Below, piece after piece: positions 28,013-37,472 of a DNA stretch of 64,000 nt; the first letter of the stretch is position 1, and each line of letters begins with the position of its first letter. Origin of the DNA: Phenylobacterium sp. (GTDB lineage Bacteria > Pseudomonadota > Alphaproteobacteria > Caulobacterales > Caulobacteraceae); contig NZ_JAUYNW010000092.1 of NCBI RefSeq assembly GCF_030698145.1, positions 1-64,000 of the forward strand, read 5' to 3'. The position numbers and the translations under genes were made by a program. A model generated the notes under the pieces. It was not told where the DNA came from. It searched no databases and saw only the letters and a list, made by a program, of their open reading frames with translations.

Positions 28013-30037
28013 ATGGGTAAGCGTGATCCTGGCTCGGTACGCACCATCGCTCTTGTGGGAGCGGCCGGAGCCGGCAAGACGACTCTTCTCGAAGCCATGC
28101 TGTTTGCGAGCGGCGCCATCGCCCGTCAGGGCGAGGTCGGCGCTTCCAGCGTCGGCGATGCGACCCCCGAGGCGCGTGCGCGCGGCCAGTCGGTGGAGCT
28201 GAACCTGGCGGGCTTCGAGTTCATGGGCGACCGCTATGCGGTCATCGATTGCCCCGGCTCGACGGAGTTCGCCGCCGCAGAGGACCTGGTGCTCCCCGCC
28301 GTCGACCTGGTGGTGGTGGTGGCCGATCCGCATCCGGGCCGCGCGGCCCTGCTGCAGCCGATCTTCAAGGAACTGGAGCGGCTGGGCGTGCCCCGCGCGG
28401 TGTTCGTCAACAAGATCGATCAGGCGCGCGGACCGCTGGACGCCTTCATGGCCGCGCTTGGTCCGGCCAGCGCCGCCCCCGTGGTGGCTCGCCAGATCCC
28501 GCTGATCGACAAGGAGCACGTCACCGGCTTCGTCGATCTGGCGCTGGAGCGCGCCTACATCTACCGGCCCGGCCAACCCTCGCAGATCGTCGACCTGCCG
28601 CAGGACGTGGCCGAGCTGGAGGCTGAGGCCCGGTTCCACATGCTGGAGCAGATGGCCGACTACGACGACGCCCTGATGGAGCAACTCCTCTCCGATCTCA
28701 CCCCCAGCCGGGACCTGGTGTTCGCTGACCTGGTGGCCGAGATGAACCAGGGCCAGATCGTGCCGGTGTTCTTCGGCTCGGCCTCCAACGGCTTTGGGGT
28801 GCGCCGGCTGCTGAAGGCCCTGCGCCACGAGACGCCCGAGGTCTCCCAGGCCGCCGCGCGGCTGGGGCTGGACGGCCCCTGCGCCTATGTCTTCAAGACC
28901 TCCTACGCCGGCCAGGCGGGCAAGCTCTCCTACGCCCGCATCCTGGGCGGGTCCCTGAAGGACGGCGAGGAGCTGACCGCCTCGAACGGCGAGCGCAGCC
29001 GGGCGGGCGGGCTGTTCACGGTGAGCGGCGGCGCGACCAAGAAGGTCGATCACGCGGCGGCCGGCGACGTCATCGCCATCGCCAAGATCGAGGCCGCCCG
29101 GGCGGGCCAGGTGCTTTCCTTCGACGGCAAGGCGCGCACGCCGCAGCTCAACTTCCGTGAGCCGCTGCACCTCTATGCGATGGCGGTGGCGGCCAAGGAC
29201 CGCAAGGACGACGTGCGGATGTCGGCGGCGCTCACCAAGCTCGCCGAGGAGGATCCGACCCTGCGTATGGTGCTCGATCCGGAGACCCAGGAGACCCTGA
29301 TCTTCGGCCAGGGCGAGGCCCATGTGCAGGTGACCCTGGAGCGCCTGCGCCGGCGATTCAACGTGGAGGCGGCGACCACGGCGCCCAAGATCTCGTATCG
29401 GGAGTCGATCCGCAAAGGCGTCACCCAGCGCGGGCGCCACAAGAAGCAGACCGGCGGCCACGGCCAGTTCGGCGACGTGGTCATCGAGATCAAGCCGCTG
29501 CCGCGGGGCTCCGGCTTCGCCTTCTCGCAGAGGATCACCGGTGGGGTGGTGCCCAAGCAGTGGATCCCGGCTGTGGAGCAGGGCGTGCGCGACGCCATGC
29601 AGAAGGGGCCGCTGGGCTTCCCGGTGACCGACGTGGAGGTGGTGTTGACCGACGGCTCCTATCACAGCGTCGACTCCTCCGAGATGGCCTTCCGCCAGGC
29701 CGGACGTCTGGCCATGAGCGAGGGCCTCGCCGTCTGCGGGGCCTATCTGCTCGAGCCGGTGGAGAAGCTGCACATCAACGCGCCGTCCGCCAGCACCTCC
29801 AAGATCACCCAGGCGATCTCCGCCCGGCGTGGCCAGATCCTCGGCTTCACCCCCCGCGAGGGCTGGTCCGGCTGGGACGAGATCGAGGTCTGCCTGCCGC
29901 GCCACGAGCGCCAGGAGCTGATCGCCGAGCTGCGCGGCCTGACCCAGGGCCTGGGCGACTTCACCGCCGAGTTCGACCACATGGCCGAGCTCACGGGTCG
30001 CCTGGCCGAGGAGGTAAGCCGCAGCGCCGCGGCTTAG
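28013..30037 (+). CDS. elongation factor G-like GTPase
   Basis: start MGKRDPGSVRTIALVGAAGAGKTTLLEAMLF; IDCPGS, FVNKID, GHGQFGDVVIEIKPL EF-G domain IV. Confidence 0.92.
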   Translation: MGKRDPGSVRTIALVGAAGAGKTTLLEAMLFASGAIARQGEVGASSVGDATPEARARGQSVELNLAGFEFMGDRYAVIDCPGSTEFAAAEDLVLPAVDLVVVVADPHPGRAALLQPIFKELERLGVPRAVFVNKIDQARGPLDAFMAALGPASAAPVVARQIPLIDKEHVTGFVDLALERAYIYRPGQPSQIVDLPQDVAELEAEARFHMLEQMADYDDALMEQLLSDLTPSRDLVFADLVAEMNQGQIVPVFFGSASNGFGVRRLLKALRHETPEVSQAAARLGLDGPCAYVFKTSYAGQAGKLSYARILGGSLKDGEELTASNGERSRAGGLFTVSGGATKKVDHAAAGDVIAIAKIEAARAGQVLSFDGKARTPQLNFREPLHLYAMAVAAKDRKDDVRMSAALTKLAEEDPTLRMVLDPETQETLIFGQGEAHVQVTLERLRRRFNVEAATTAPKISYRESIRKGVTQRGRHKKQTGGHGQFGDVVIEIKPLPRGSGFAFSQRITGGVVPKQWIPAVEQGVRDAMQKGPLGFPVTDVEVVLTDGSYHSVDSSEMAFRQAGRLAMSEGLAVCGAYLLEPVEKLHINAPSASTSKITQAISARRGQILGFTPREGWSGWDEIEVCLPRHERQELIAELRGLTQGLGDFTAEFDHMAELTGRLAEEVSRSAAA

Positions 30038-30057
30038 TCGCCGGCGCCGGGGCGGGC

Positions 30058-30990
30058 CTAGTGCTTGCCCCGGTCGCGGCCGAAGTTGGGCTCGGCGCTT
30101 TCCTGGCCAGCCGCGATGATGCCGCGGCGGATTTCGCGGGTCCGCGTGAAGAGTTCGTGCAGCTTGTCGGCCTCGCCCCAGCGGATAGCGCGCGACAGGG
30201 CCTGGAGGTCCTCGGTAAAGCGGCCCAAGATCTCCAGCACCGCGTCCTTGTTGGCCACGAACACGTCGCGCCACATGGTGGGATCCGAGGCGGCGATGCG
30301 GGTGAAGTCTCGGAAGCCGCCAGCGGAGTACTTCATCACCTCCGCTTGGGTGACCTCCTCCATATCGGCGGCGGTGCCGACGATGTTGTAGGCGATCAGG
30401 TGGGGTAGGTGGCTGGTGACGGCCAGGACCAGGTCATGATGGCGGTCGTCCATCTGTTCGACGTTGGCGCCCAGCGACCGCCAGAACTCGGCGAGGCGGC
30501 CGACCGCCTCCAGATAGGCGTCGTCCTGGCGCGGCTGCGGCGTCAGGATCACCCAGCGGTTCTCGAACAGTTCGGCCAGGCCCGCGTCAGGCCCGGAGTG
30601 CTCCGTGCCGGCGATGGGGTGGCCCGGGATGACGAAGACGTTGTCGGGCAGGGCCGCGGCCAGGGCCACGGCGACCGAGCCCTTGACCGATCCGACGTCG
30701 GTGGCCGTGGCGCCTGGCTTCATGGCGGCGGCGGCGGCCTTCGCGGCTTCGCCCATGGCCAGCACGGGCACGGCGAACAGCACCAGGTCGGCGTCGGCCA
30801 CGGCTTCGGCGATATCGCCGGTGACGAGGTCGGCGAAACCCAGCTCCACGATCCGGGCGCGGTGCGCGGCGCTGGCGTCCGCCACGGCCACATGCTCGAC
30901 CACGCCGCGTTCGCGGGCGGCGCGGATCACCGACGAGCCGATCAGGCCGCAACCGATCACCGCAATCTTCGGATAGGTCACGTCCGTCAC
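30058..30990 (-). CDS. prephenate/arogenate dehydrogenase family protein
   Basis: IAVIGCGLIGSSVIRAARERG Rossmann motif; DVGSVKGSV, GHPIAGTEHSGPDAG, SHLPHLIAYNIVG. Confidence 0.92.
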   Translation of the reverse strand: MTDVTYPKIAVIGCGLIGSSVIRAARERGVVEHVAVADASAAHRARIVELGFADLVTGDIAEAVADADLVLFAVPVLAMGEAAKAAAAAMKPGATATDVGSVKGSVAVALAAALPDNVFVIPGHPIAGTEHSGPDAGLAELFENRWVILTPQPRQDDAYLEAVGRLAEFWRSLGANVEQMDDRHHDLVLAVTSHLPHLIAYNIVGTAADMEEVTQAEVMKYSAGGFRDFTRIAASDPTMWRDVFVANKDAVLEILGRFTEDLQALSRAIRWGEADKLHELFTRTREIRRGIIAAGQESAEPNFGRDRGKH

Positions 30991-30995
30991 GCCGC

Positions 30996-32126
30996 TCAGC
31001 CCTTCATGAAGTCGGACAGCGCCTCGACCACGGCGCGATTGTGCTCTTCCAGGCCGATGGTCACCCGCAGGTGGTCGGGCAGGCCGTAGCCGCCGACACC
31101 CCGGACGATCAGCCCGCGCGAGGCTAGGAAGGCCTCGGCCTCCCTAGCGGTCTTGCCGGGCGTCTTGGGGAAGCCGACCAGCACGAAGTTCGCGGCCGAC
31201 GGCACGACATCGAGGCCGAGTCCGCCCAGTTGCTGGTTCAGCCAGGCCCGCCCGCGCTCGACCAGGGCCAGGGAGCGCTCCTGGAACTCGGTGTCGCCCA
31301 GGGCCGCGACGGCGGCGAGCTGGGCCGGGATGTTGACGTTGAAGGGCAGGCGGATGCGGTCGACAGCGCCCGCCATCTCGGCGGGCATGTAGCCCCAGCC
31401 CACCCGCAGGGCGGCCAGGCCGTGCAGTTTCGAGAATGTGCGGGTCACCACGACGTTCTCGAACTCGCGCACCATGCTCATCCCGTCCTCGAAGGCCGGG
31501 TCGTTGGCGAACTCGGCATAGGCGCCGTCCAGCACCAGCACGACGCTGGGGGGCAGGGCCGCGTGCAGGCGGCGGATCTCTGAGCCCGGAATCCAGGTTC
31601 CGGTTGGGTTGGCCGGGTTGGCGATGAACACTAGGCGTGTGCGGCTGTCGACCTGCTTCAGCAGCTCGTCGACGTCGATGCGGTAGTCGGGCTCGCGGGC
31701 GGTGCGCACCTGCGCCTGGCAGGCCCGTGCGCCGATGGCGTAGGCGCCGAAGCCGAACTCGCCCTGCACGATGTTGTCGCCGGGCTCCAGGAAGGCCTGG
31801 TTCAGGAGCTGGAATATCTCGTCCGAGCCGCAGCCGAACAGCAGGCGCTCCGGCTCCAGGCCATAGGTCTCGCATAGGGCGTCGCGCAGGACGGTGGTGC
31901 GCCCGTCGGGGTACATGTGCAGCTGGTCGACAGCCGAGCCGAAGGCCTCGCGGGCCTTGGGGCTGGAGCCCAGGATGTTCTCGTTGGCCGACAGCTTCAG
32001 GGGATGCTCGACGCCGTCGATCTTCGATTTGCCCGGCACATAGGGGGCGATCTCGAGGATGCCGGCCTTGGGCGTGGGCCGGGGCGCGGCGGCGCGGTCG
32101 ATGACGATATCGGACATGGGTCCCAA
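30996..32126 (-). CDS. hisC: histidinol-phosphate aminotransferase
   Basis: KLSANENILGSSPKA, YPDG, GCGSDEIFQLL, NPANPTGTW, RTFSKLHGLAALRVGWG. Confidence 0.92.
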   Translation of the reverse strand: MGPMSDIVIDRAAAPRPTPKAGILEIAPYVPGKSKIDGVEHPLKLSANENILGSSPKAREAFGSAVDQLHMYPDGRTTVLRDALCETYGLEPERLLFGCGSDEIFQLLNQAFLEPGDNIVQGEFGFGAYAIGARACQAQVRTAREPDYRIDVDELLKQVDSRTRLVFIANPANPTGTWIPGSEIRRLHAALPPSVVLVLDGAYAEFANDPAFEDGMSMVREFENVVVTRTFSKLHGLAALRVGWGYMPAEMAGAVDRIRLPFNVNIPAQLAAVAALGDTEFQERSLALVERGRAWLNQQLGGLGLDVVPSAANFVLVGFPKTPGKTAREAEAFLASRGLIVRGVGGYGLPDHLRVTIGLEEHNRAVVEALSDFMKG

Positions 32127-32153
32127 CGGTGGCGGAGGAAGCTTGGCCCGCTC

Positions 32154-32960
32154 TTACACGTCGAAGGGCGCAGGCGCAGCCCCGATCACGCCGGAAAGTC
32201 GGCCCGGTGCGCGGGCCAGGCGCTCGTCGCCCTCCTGGTAGAAGCCCATCAGGGCGAAGAGCTTGAGGCCGCCGACCTCGGCGATCAGGTCGCCGGCGAC
32301 ACCGTCGCGGCCCAGGGCCTCCTCGATGGCGGCGCTGCTGCCCGGCGCGTCGGTGACCCAGAAGGTCCGGTCGTCGCCCGTGGGTTCGACCTCGACCTGG
32401 GCCACCGCCAGGCTCGATTGCGGACCCCAGGCGACGAGGCAGGGCAGGGCCGCGAACACCCGCAGCTTCGGCTCGGCCAGCAACCGGCCCCACCAGGGGG
32501 TGTCTCCGGCCAGGGCCAGGATCGCCACGCCGCCCTGCGACCGGGCCGCGCCGATGGCGTCCTCGGCCTTGGCGGCGACCTTGAGCAGCGGCGCGGCGCC
32601 GAACCGCAGGCGCGCGGCCTCGACGATGCGGGAGGGATCGCGGCCGCCCCAGACGGCGAGGTGGAAGGGACCCTGGCGCGAGAGGCTGTCGCCGATTAGC
32701 TCGCGCCACAGCCGGACCACCAGGCTGGGCCGGGCGGCGTCGCGCGGCGTGGCCAGCAGCTTGCGCAGCAGTTGGGTCTCGCGGCCGGGGCGCAGGCCGA
32801 ACTTGTCGCCGTCGCCGGCGGCGGCCTTGGCGGCGGCGACCTGCACCGCCAGCGCGGCGCGTTCGTCGACCAGGGCCAGCAGGGCGGCGTCGATCGCGTC
32901 GATGCGCGCGCGCACAACGTCCAGCGACGGCGCAGCGGGCTTGGGATCGGCGTCGGCCAT
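32154..32960 (-). CDS. AroQ-type chorismate mutase with C-terminal extension
   Basis: 268 aa; VRARIDAIDAALLALVDERAALAVQVAAAKAAAG (AroQ), then an about 170-aa extension; operon-like with hisC and tyrA-like genes. Confidence 0.85.
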   Translation of the reverse strand: MADADPKPAAPSLDVVRARIDAIDAALLALVDERAALAVQVAAAKAAAGDGDKFGLRPGRETQLLRKLLATPRDAARPSLVVRLWRELIGDSLSRQGPFHLAVWGGRDPSRIVEAARLRFGAAPLLKVAAKAEDAIGAARSQGGVAILALAGDTPWWGRLLAEPKLRVFAALPCLVAWGPQSSLAVAQVEVEPTGDDRTFWVTDAPGSSAAIEEALGRDGVAGDLIAEVGGLKLFALMGFYQEGDERLARAPGRLSGVIGAAPAPFDV

Positions 32961-33153
32961 TTTGTCCCCCGAAAACGAAGGTTTGGCGCTTAGGTCATTG
33001 CGGCGGAGCGTGCAATAGGCCCGAACGCCGCAAAAAAGTTGCAGCGGAAACCGGTTGGCGGCGCCGGCCGCCCGACCACGCGCTGGTTCGTCCGCCTGGA
33101 CGACGCTTACGACCCATGCCAGCACTTCGCCTCCGACGTTGGGGAGGCCTTTC

Positions 33154-34401
33154 GTGCGCGCAGATCGCAGACAGTTCCTGAGCCTGGCCGGCGGCGGCGG
33201 ATTGGCCCTGGCCACCGGCCTTCCCGCCCTGGCCCAGGCCGACGGCCTGGCGCCGATGACCGGCGGCGTCGTCCCGATCAGCCGGGCCGAACGCCTGGCC
33301 CGGATGGCCAAGGCGCAGGGCCTGATGAAGGCCCAGGGCCTTTCGGCCCTGGTCGTGGAGCCCGGCGCCGCGCTCACCTACTTCACCGGCGTGCGGTGGA
33401 ACCGCAGCGAGCGGGTCACCGCCGCGATCATCCCCGTCGAGGACGATCTGTTGATCGTAACGCCCCACTTCGAGGAGCCGTCGATCCGCGAGACCCTGGC
33501 CGTGCCCGCCGAGGTCCGCGTCTGGCAGGAGGACGAGAACCCCGCCGCTGTGGTCGCCGGCTGGCTGAAGGAACGCAAGCTCGCCGCCGGCAAGATCGGG
33601 GTCGAGGAGACGGTGCGGTTCTTCGTCAGCGACGGCCTGGCCCGCTTGCTTCCGGGCGCCAGGATTGTCTCCGGCGCGCCGGTGGTGCGCGGCTGCCGGA
33701 TGATCAAGTCGCCGGCCGAGATCGCCCTGATGCAGACGGCCAGCGACATCACTATCGCGGCCTATCGCTACACCTGGCCGAAGATCGAGAAGGGCATGAC
33801 GCCCCGCGACATCGGCGCGATCATGAACCGCGCGACCGCGGCGCTCGGCGGCGATCCGGAATTCGAGTTGATCCTGCTGGGCGAGGCCAGCGCCTATCCG
33901 CACGGCTCGGGCAAGCCCCAGACGGTTGGCGAGGGCGAGGTGGTGTTGATGGACTGCGGCTGCACTGTGGAAGGCTACCAGTCCGACATTTCGCGCACCT
34001 TCGTGTTCGGCGAGCCGACGAGGAAGCAGCGCCAGGTGTGGGAGCATGTCCGTCGCGGCCAGCAGATCGCCTTCGAGACCGCCCAGGTCGGGGTCGCCGC
34101 CGGCGCGGTCGACGACGCGGTCAGGGCCTATTACGAGCCGCTGGGCTACGGCCCGCGCTATCGCCTGCCCGGCCTCTCCCACCGCACCGGCCATGGCATC
34201 GGCCTGGACGGCCACGAGCCAGTCAACTTCGTGCACGGCGAGGCGACGAAGCTCGCGCCGGGCATGTGCCTGTCCGATGAACCGGGCCTCTACCTGCCCG
34301 GCGAGTTCGGTGTGCGGCTGGAGGACTGCCTGCACATGACGCCGGGCGGCCCGAAATGGTTCTCGGTCCCGCCGCCGTCCCTGGACAAGCCGTTCGGCTA
34401 A
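33154..34401 (+). CDS. M24 family metallopeptidase (Xaa-Pro aminopeptidase-like), probable Tat substrate
   Basis: GTG start gives VRADRRQFLSLAGGGGLALATGLPALAQA; VVLMDCGCTVEGYQSDISRTFVFG; HRTGHGIGLDGHEP; SDEPGLYLPGEFGVRLEDC. Confidence 0.9.
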   Translation: MRADRRQFLSLAGGGGLALATGLPALAQADGLAPMTGGVVPISRAERLARMAKAQGLMKAQGLSALVVEPGAALTYFTGVRWNRSERVTAAIIPVEDDLLIVTPHFEEPSIRETLAVPAEVRVWQEDENPAAVVAGWLKERKLAAGKIGVEETVRFFVSDGLARLLPGARIVSGAPVVRGCRMIKSPAEIALMQTASDITIAAYRYTWPKIEKGMTPRDIGAIMNRATAALGGDPEFELILLGEASAYPHGSGKPQTVGEGEVVLMDCGCTVEGYQSDISRTFVFGEPTRKQRQVWEHVRRGQQIAFETAQVGVAAGAVDDAVRAYYEPLGYGPRYRLPGLSHRTGHGIGLDGHEPVNFVHGEATKLAPGMCLSDEPGLYLPGEFGVRLEDCLHMTPGGPKWFSVPPPSLDKPFG

Positions 34402-35465
34402 TACACCTTGGGCGCGGGGCCGATGGCGACGGGGCCGAGCGTGGTCTGGCCGGCCTGGAAGGTTATCGTGGCCTGGGCGACGTCGCCGGCGCCCTGACGC
34501 GCGGCGGCCACGGCGGCGGCGGCCAGCGCCGCCTCCGGCCGTATCATCCCGGTCTGGGCCATGGCCGTCAGGGCCTGAGGCGCCTCCCGAAGCGTGACGT
34601 TCAGCGAGCCTGACAGCCGGCCGTCATAACCGACGCCGAGGGTGCCGGCCTGGGCGCCGACCACCGCCGACCCCGCCGTCAGTCCGGCCTGGCGCACGTT
34701 CATGACGCCGCCAGCCCCGTTCCAGGCCTTCACCGCCGAGGGCCAGTCGGCGCCCGTGAAGGCGCTCATCTTGGTGAGGGTTGAGTCCCAGACCATGGAG
34801 ACCGGCCGATCTCCAGCGATCCGCGCGAACAGGCCCGACAGCCGGGCCTTGCCGTTGTCGACCCGGAACAGCACGGCGCCCTGGTCGTCCGGACCGGCGC
34901 GCAGATGGGTCTCGACCTTGTCGGCGGCGATGAGCGCGAAGGGCTGCGCGCCGGGCGCGGGGGTGAAGGTGAGCTTCCGCCCCTCGAAGGAGAGGTTGGG
35001 CGGATGCTTGTCCAGGTGCGAGAGGCTGGCGTGCAGAAGTTCGCCGTTCACCCTCACCGGGCCGCCGATCGGCCGCACGAAATCGAAGCCGTCGGGGGTC
35101 GCCAGCACCCAGGTTCCCAGGGCGTGGACATAGGCCTGGGTCTCCAGCCGCGGCGTGGTCAGCGCCCAGCCGGAAGGCTCGCGGACGCTGGCCTCCAGCA
35201 GGGTGACGTTCAACCGGAAGGGATAGCCGGTGATCCGCCGTTCCTTCCAGTCGACCTGGTAGCCGGCGTCGCGCAGGGTCTGGGCGCCCGCATCCATCCG
35301 CAGCCGCGTCTCGCGGTGCAGGTAGAGCCAGAAGCCGCTCCACACGACGGCTGCGGCGAAGGCGACCAGGAACGGCGCGTACAGACCCATGCGTCCGCGT
35401 TTGCGGGGCGGGTCCGGATCGGGCACAGGAGGGGCGGGCGGAATGGGTGTTGCGCGGCGGGCCAT
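34398..35465 (-). CDS. DUF2125 domain-containing protein
   Basis: 355 aa; N-terminal TM; DAGYQVDWKERRITGYPFRLNVTLLEASVREPSGWALTTPRLETQAYVHALGTWVLATPDGF. Confidence 0.85.
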   Translation of the reverse strand: MARRATPIPPAPPVPDPDPPRKRGRMGLYAPFLVAFAAAVVWSGFWLYLHRETRLRMDAGAQTLRDAGYQVDWKERRITGYPFRLNVTLLEASVREPSGWALTTPRLETQAYVHALGTWVLATPDGFDFVRPIGGPVRVNGELLHASLSHLDKHPPNLSFEGRKLTFTPAPGAQPFALIAADKVETHLRAGPDDQGAVLFRVDNGKARLSGLFARIAGDRPVSMVWDSTLTKMSAFTGADWPSAVKAWNGAGGVMNVRQAGLTAGSAVVGAQAGTLGVGYDGRLSGSLNVTLREAPQALTAMAQTGMIRPEAALAAAAVAAARQGAGDVAQATITFQAGQTTLGPVAIGPAPKVY

Positions 35466-36003
35466 GTCGGTTGAGCGGTGGGTCTTTGGTTACGGGTCAC
35501 TGATGTGGCGTCCGGGGTTTGCGTTCCAGGAGCGCCAGCCTGCGACCCTACACGGGCGAAGGCGGGCGTTCTGCATCTATTCGGTGCACCATCGCGGCAC
35601 CTATCAACGCCCCGGCCTGGTCCTGGGGCTCGCGCCCGGCGGCGCGGTGCGCGGGGCGGCCTATCGGATCGCCGAGGCCGACTGGCCCGAGGTCTACGCC
35701 TATCTCCGTGAGCGTGAACAGCCGACCGAGACCTATGTGGAGGGGGCGGGGAACATCCGCCTGGCCGACGGCCGGCGAGTAGCAACCCTGGTGTTCTTCT
35801 CCGACGTCCATCACCCGCAGTGGGCCGGCGCGCTCTCCCTCGAACGCCAGGCCGAGCTGATCGCCGGGGCGACCGGGCTGTCGGGCCGAAACGTCGAATA
35901 CCTGCGCGACCTGGTGGAGCACCTGCGCGAGGAGGGGGTGCGCGACCACGCCATGGAGATCCTGCTGGCCATGGTCGAGGCCCGGGAGCTGGCGGGGCGG
36001 TGA
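35464..36003 (+). CDS. gamma-glutamylcyclotransferase (ChaC-like)
   Basis: WVFGYGSLMWRPGF; RRAFCIYSVHHRGTYQRPGLVLGL; GRNVEYLRDLVEHL. Confidence 0.92.
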   Translation: MSVERWVFGYGSLMWRPGFAFQERQPATLHGRRRAFCIYSVHHRGTYQRPGLVLGLAPGGAVRGAAYRIAEADWPEVYAYLREREQPTETYVEGAGNIRLADGRRVATLVFFSDVHHPQWAGALSLERQAELIAGATGLSGRNVEYLRDLVEHLREEGVRDHAMEILLAMVEARELAGR

Positions 36004-36008
36004 CTCAT

Positions 36009-36136
36009 CCCTCCTCCTTGTGGGGAGGGCAGACCGCGCAGCGGTCGAGGGTGGGGAAGCCGGAAGCTTCCGCGCACCTGCCGGACTTCCCCACCCTGGC
36101 GGCTTCGCCGCCGGTCCCTCCCCATAAAGAGGAGGG
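36009..36136. repeat. intergenic palindromic repeat element
   Basis: ccctcctccttgtggggaggg + gaccgcgcagcggtc hairpins and mirrored distal arm ending gaggaggg. Confidence 0.75.
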
Positions 36137-36144
36137 AAGAGAAG

Positions 36145-36852
36145 CTACAGCTCCAGCAGCTTGTTCGACGCTGTCTCGATGCGGTCTTGCAGCAGGCGCA
36201 TGAACTCCGCCCGCTTCAGGCCGGGCGCGATGGGTTCGAGGTATTCGAAGACGATGGTCCCCGGCTTGCGCAGGAAGCCGTGCTTGGGCCAGTGAACGCC
36301 GGAGTTGGTGGCCACCGGATGCACCGGTACGTCGATCTCGCGATAGAGGGCCGCGACGCCCGGCTTGTAGTCGGGCGCCGCGCCGGGCGCGGTGCGGGTG
36401 CCTTCCGGGAAGATCAGCAGCTGGCGGTCGTCGACGAAGCGCTTCTTGGAGTCGCGGATCAGCTTGCGCAGGGCGGTGGCGTGGCCGCCGCGGTCGACGA
36501 CGATCATTTGCGCCCGCATGGCCCACCAGCTGAAGAAGGGGATCCACATGAGCTCCTTCTTGGTGACGAAGCAGGCGTCCGGCAGCCAGGAGAACTGGGC
36601 GAAGACGTCGAACATGCACTGGTGCTTGGAGGCGACCAGGGCCGCGCCCCTGGGCATGTGCTGCTTGCCGCGCACCTCGACCTTGATGCCGCAGCAGAGC
36701 TCCAGCAGCCAGACGATGCCTTTTCCCCAGACGCCGATCAGGGTCATCGTCCAGGCGCGCGGGCCGAACAGCACCGGCGACAGGCCGACGGCGACGAAGA
36801 TCGACCACAGATAGAACAGGATCACGAAGACGAGGGAGCGCAAGGTCGTCAA
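36145..36852 (-). CDS. 1-acyl-sn-glycerol-3-phosphate acyltransferase (PlsC-like)
   Basis: likely TTG start next to the YdcF gene stop; ASKHQCMFDVF (HX4D variant), FPEGTRTAPG. Confidence 0.88.
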   Translation of the reverse strand: MTTLRSLVFVILFYLWSIFVAVGLSPVLFGPRAWTMTLIGVWGKGIVWLLELCCGIKVEVRGKQHMPRGAALVASKHQCMFDVFAQFSWLPDACFVTKKELMWIPFFSWWAMRAQMIVVDRGGHATALRKLIRDSKKRFVDDRQLLIFPEGTRTAPGAAPDYKPGVAALYREIDVPVHPVATNSGVHWPKHGFLRKPGTIVFEYLEPIAPGLKRAEFMRLLQDRIETASNKLLEL

Positions 36853-36857
36853 AGAGG

Positions 36858-37472
36858 TCAGCCTTTCTTCGCCGCCGGCTTGTCGTCGGGGCCGAGTCCC
36901 AGGATCGCCTCGCGGCCGAGGATCGCCAGGTATTTCATGTACTCGCCCACCATCAGCCGCACATCGGCCGAAGTGCGCCACCAGCGGTTGGCGTCGACCA
37001 CCGAGGTCGCCACCGGATAGGCCGCCAGCCTGGTGTCGGGCATGGCGCCGCGCAGCTCCAGCATGGCGCGGGGCATGTGGTAGTCGGCCGTCACCACGAT
37101 CAGGCTGTCATAGCGCAGCGAGCGGGCCCACTCCTGGGTCTCGCGGGCGTTGCCCACGGTGTCGGCGGCGTTGAAGCCCAGGTCGACGCAGCAGTCGTAC
37201 AGCCGGCGAACGGCGCGGCTGACAGTGCGGATGTCCTCGCGGCTGGCCTCTCGGTTGACGCCGGACACCAGCATCCGCCGGGCCTTGCCCTCTTCCAGCA
37301 ACTCCATGGCCGCGCCGATCCGCTCATTGGAGCCGGCCCCGGTCAGGGCCACCACTCCATCGGCGCGCGCGGGTTCGCGGGCGGGCGTCGAGCGCGCCAC
37401 CCGCTCGGTGAAGGCGAACAGCCCCACCGCCCAGATGACGGCGAGCACCAGGAGGGCCGCCAGCGGTTTCAC
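36858..37472 (-). CDS. YdcF family protein (DUF218)
   Basis: VVALTGAGSNERIGAAMELLEEGKARRMLVSGVNREAS...DTVGNARETQEWA...VVTADYHMPRAMLEL. Confidence 0.9.
   Translation of the reverse strand: MKPLAALLVLAVIWAVGLFAFTERVARSTPAREPARADGVVALTGAGSNERIGAAMELLEEGKARRMLVSGVNREASREDIRTVSRAVRRLYDCCVDLGFNAADTVGNARETQEWARSLRYDSLIVVTADYHMPRAMLELRGAMPDTRLAAYPVATSVVDANRWWRTSADVRLMVGEYMKYLAILGREAILGLGPDDKPAAKKG

Noticed and set aside
27845-30274. 809-aa minus-strand ORF
   Set aside because: Antisense to the EF-G-like gene; shadow composition
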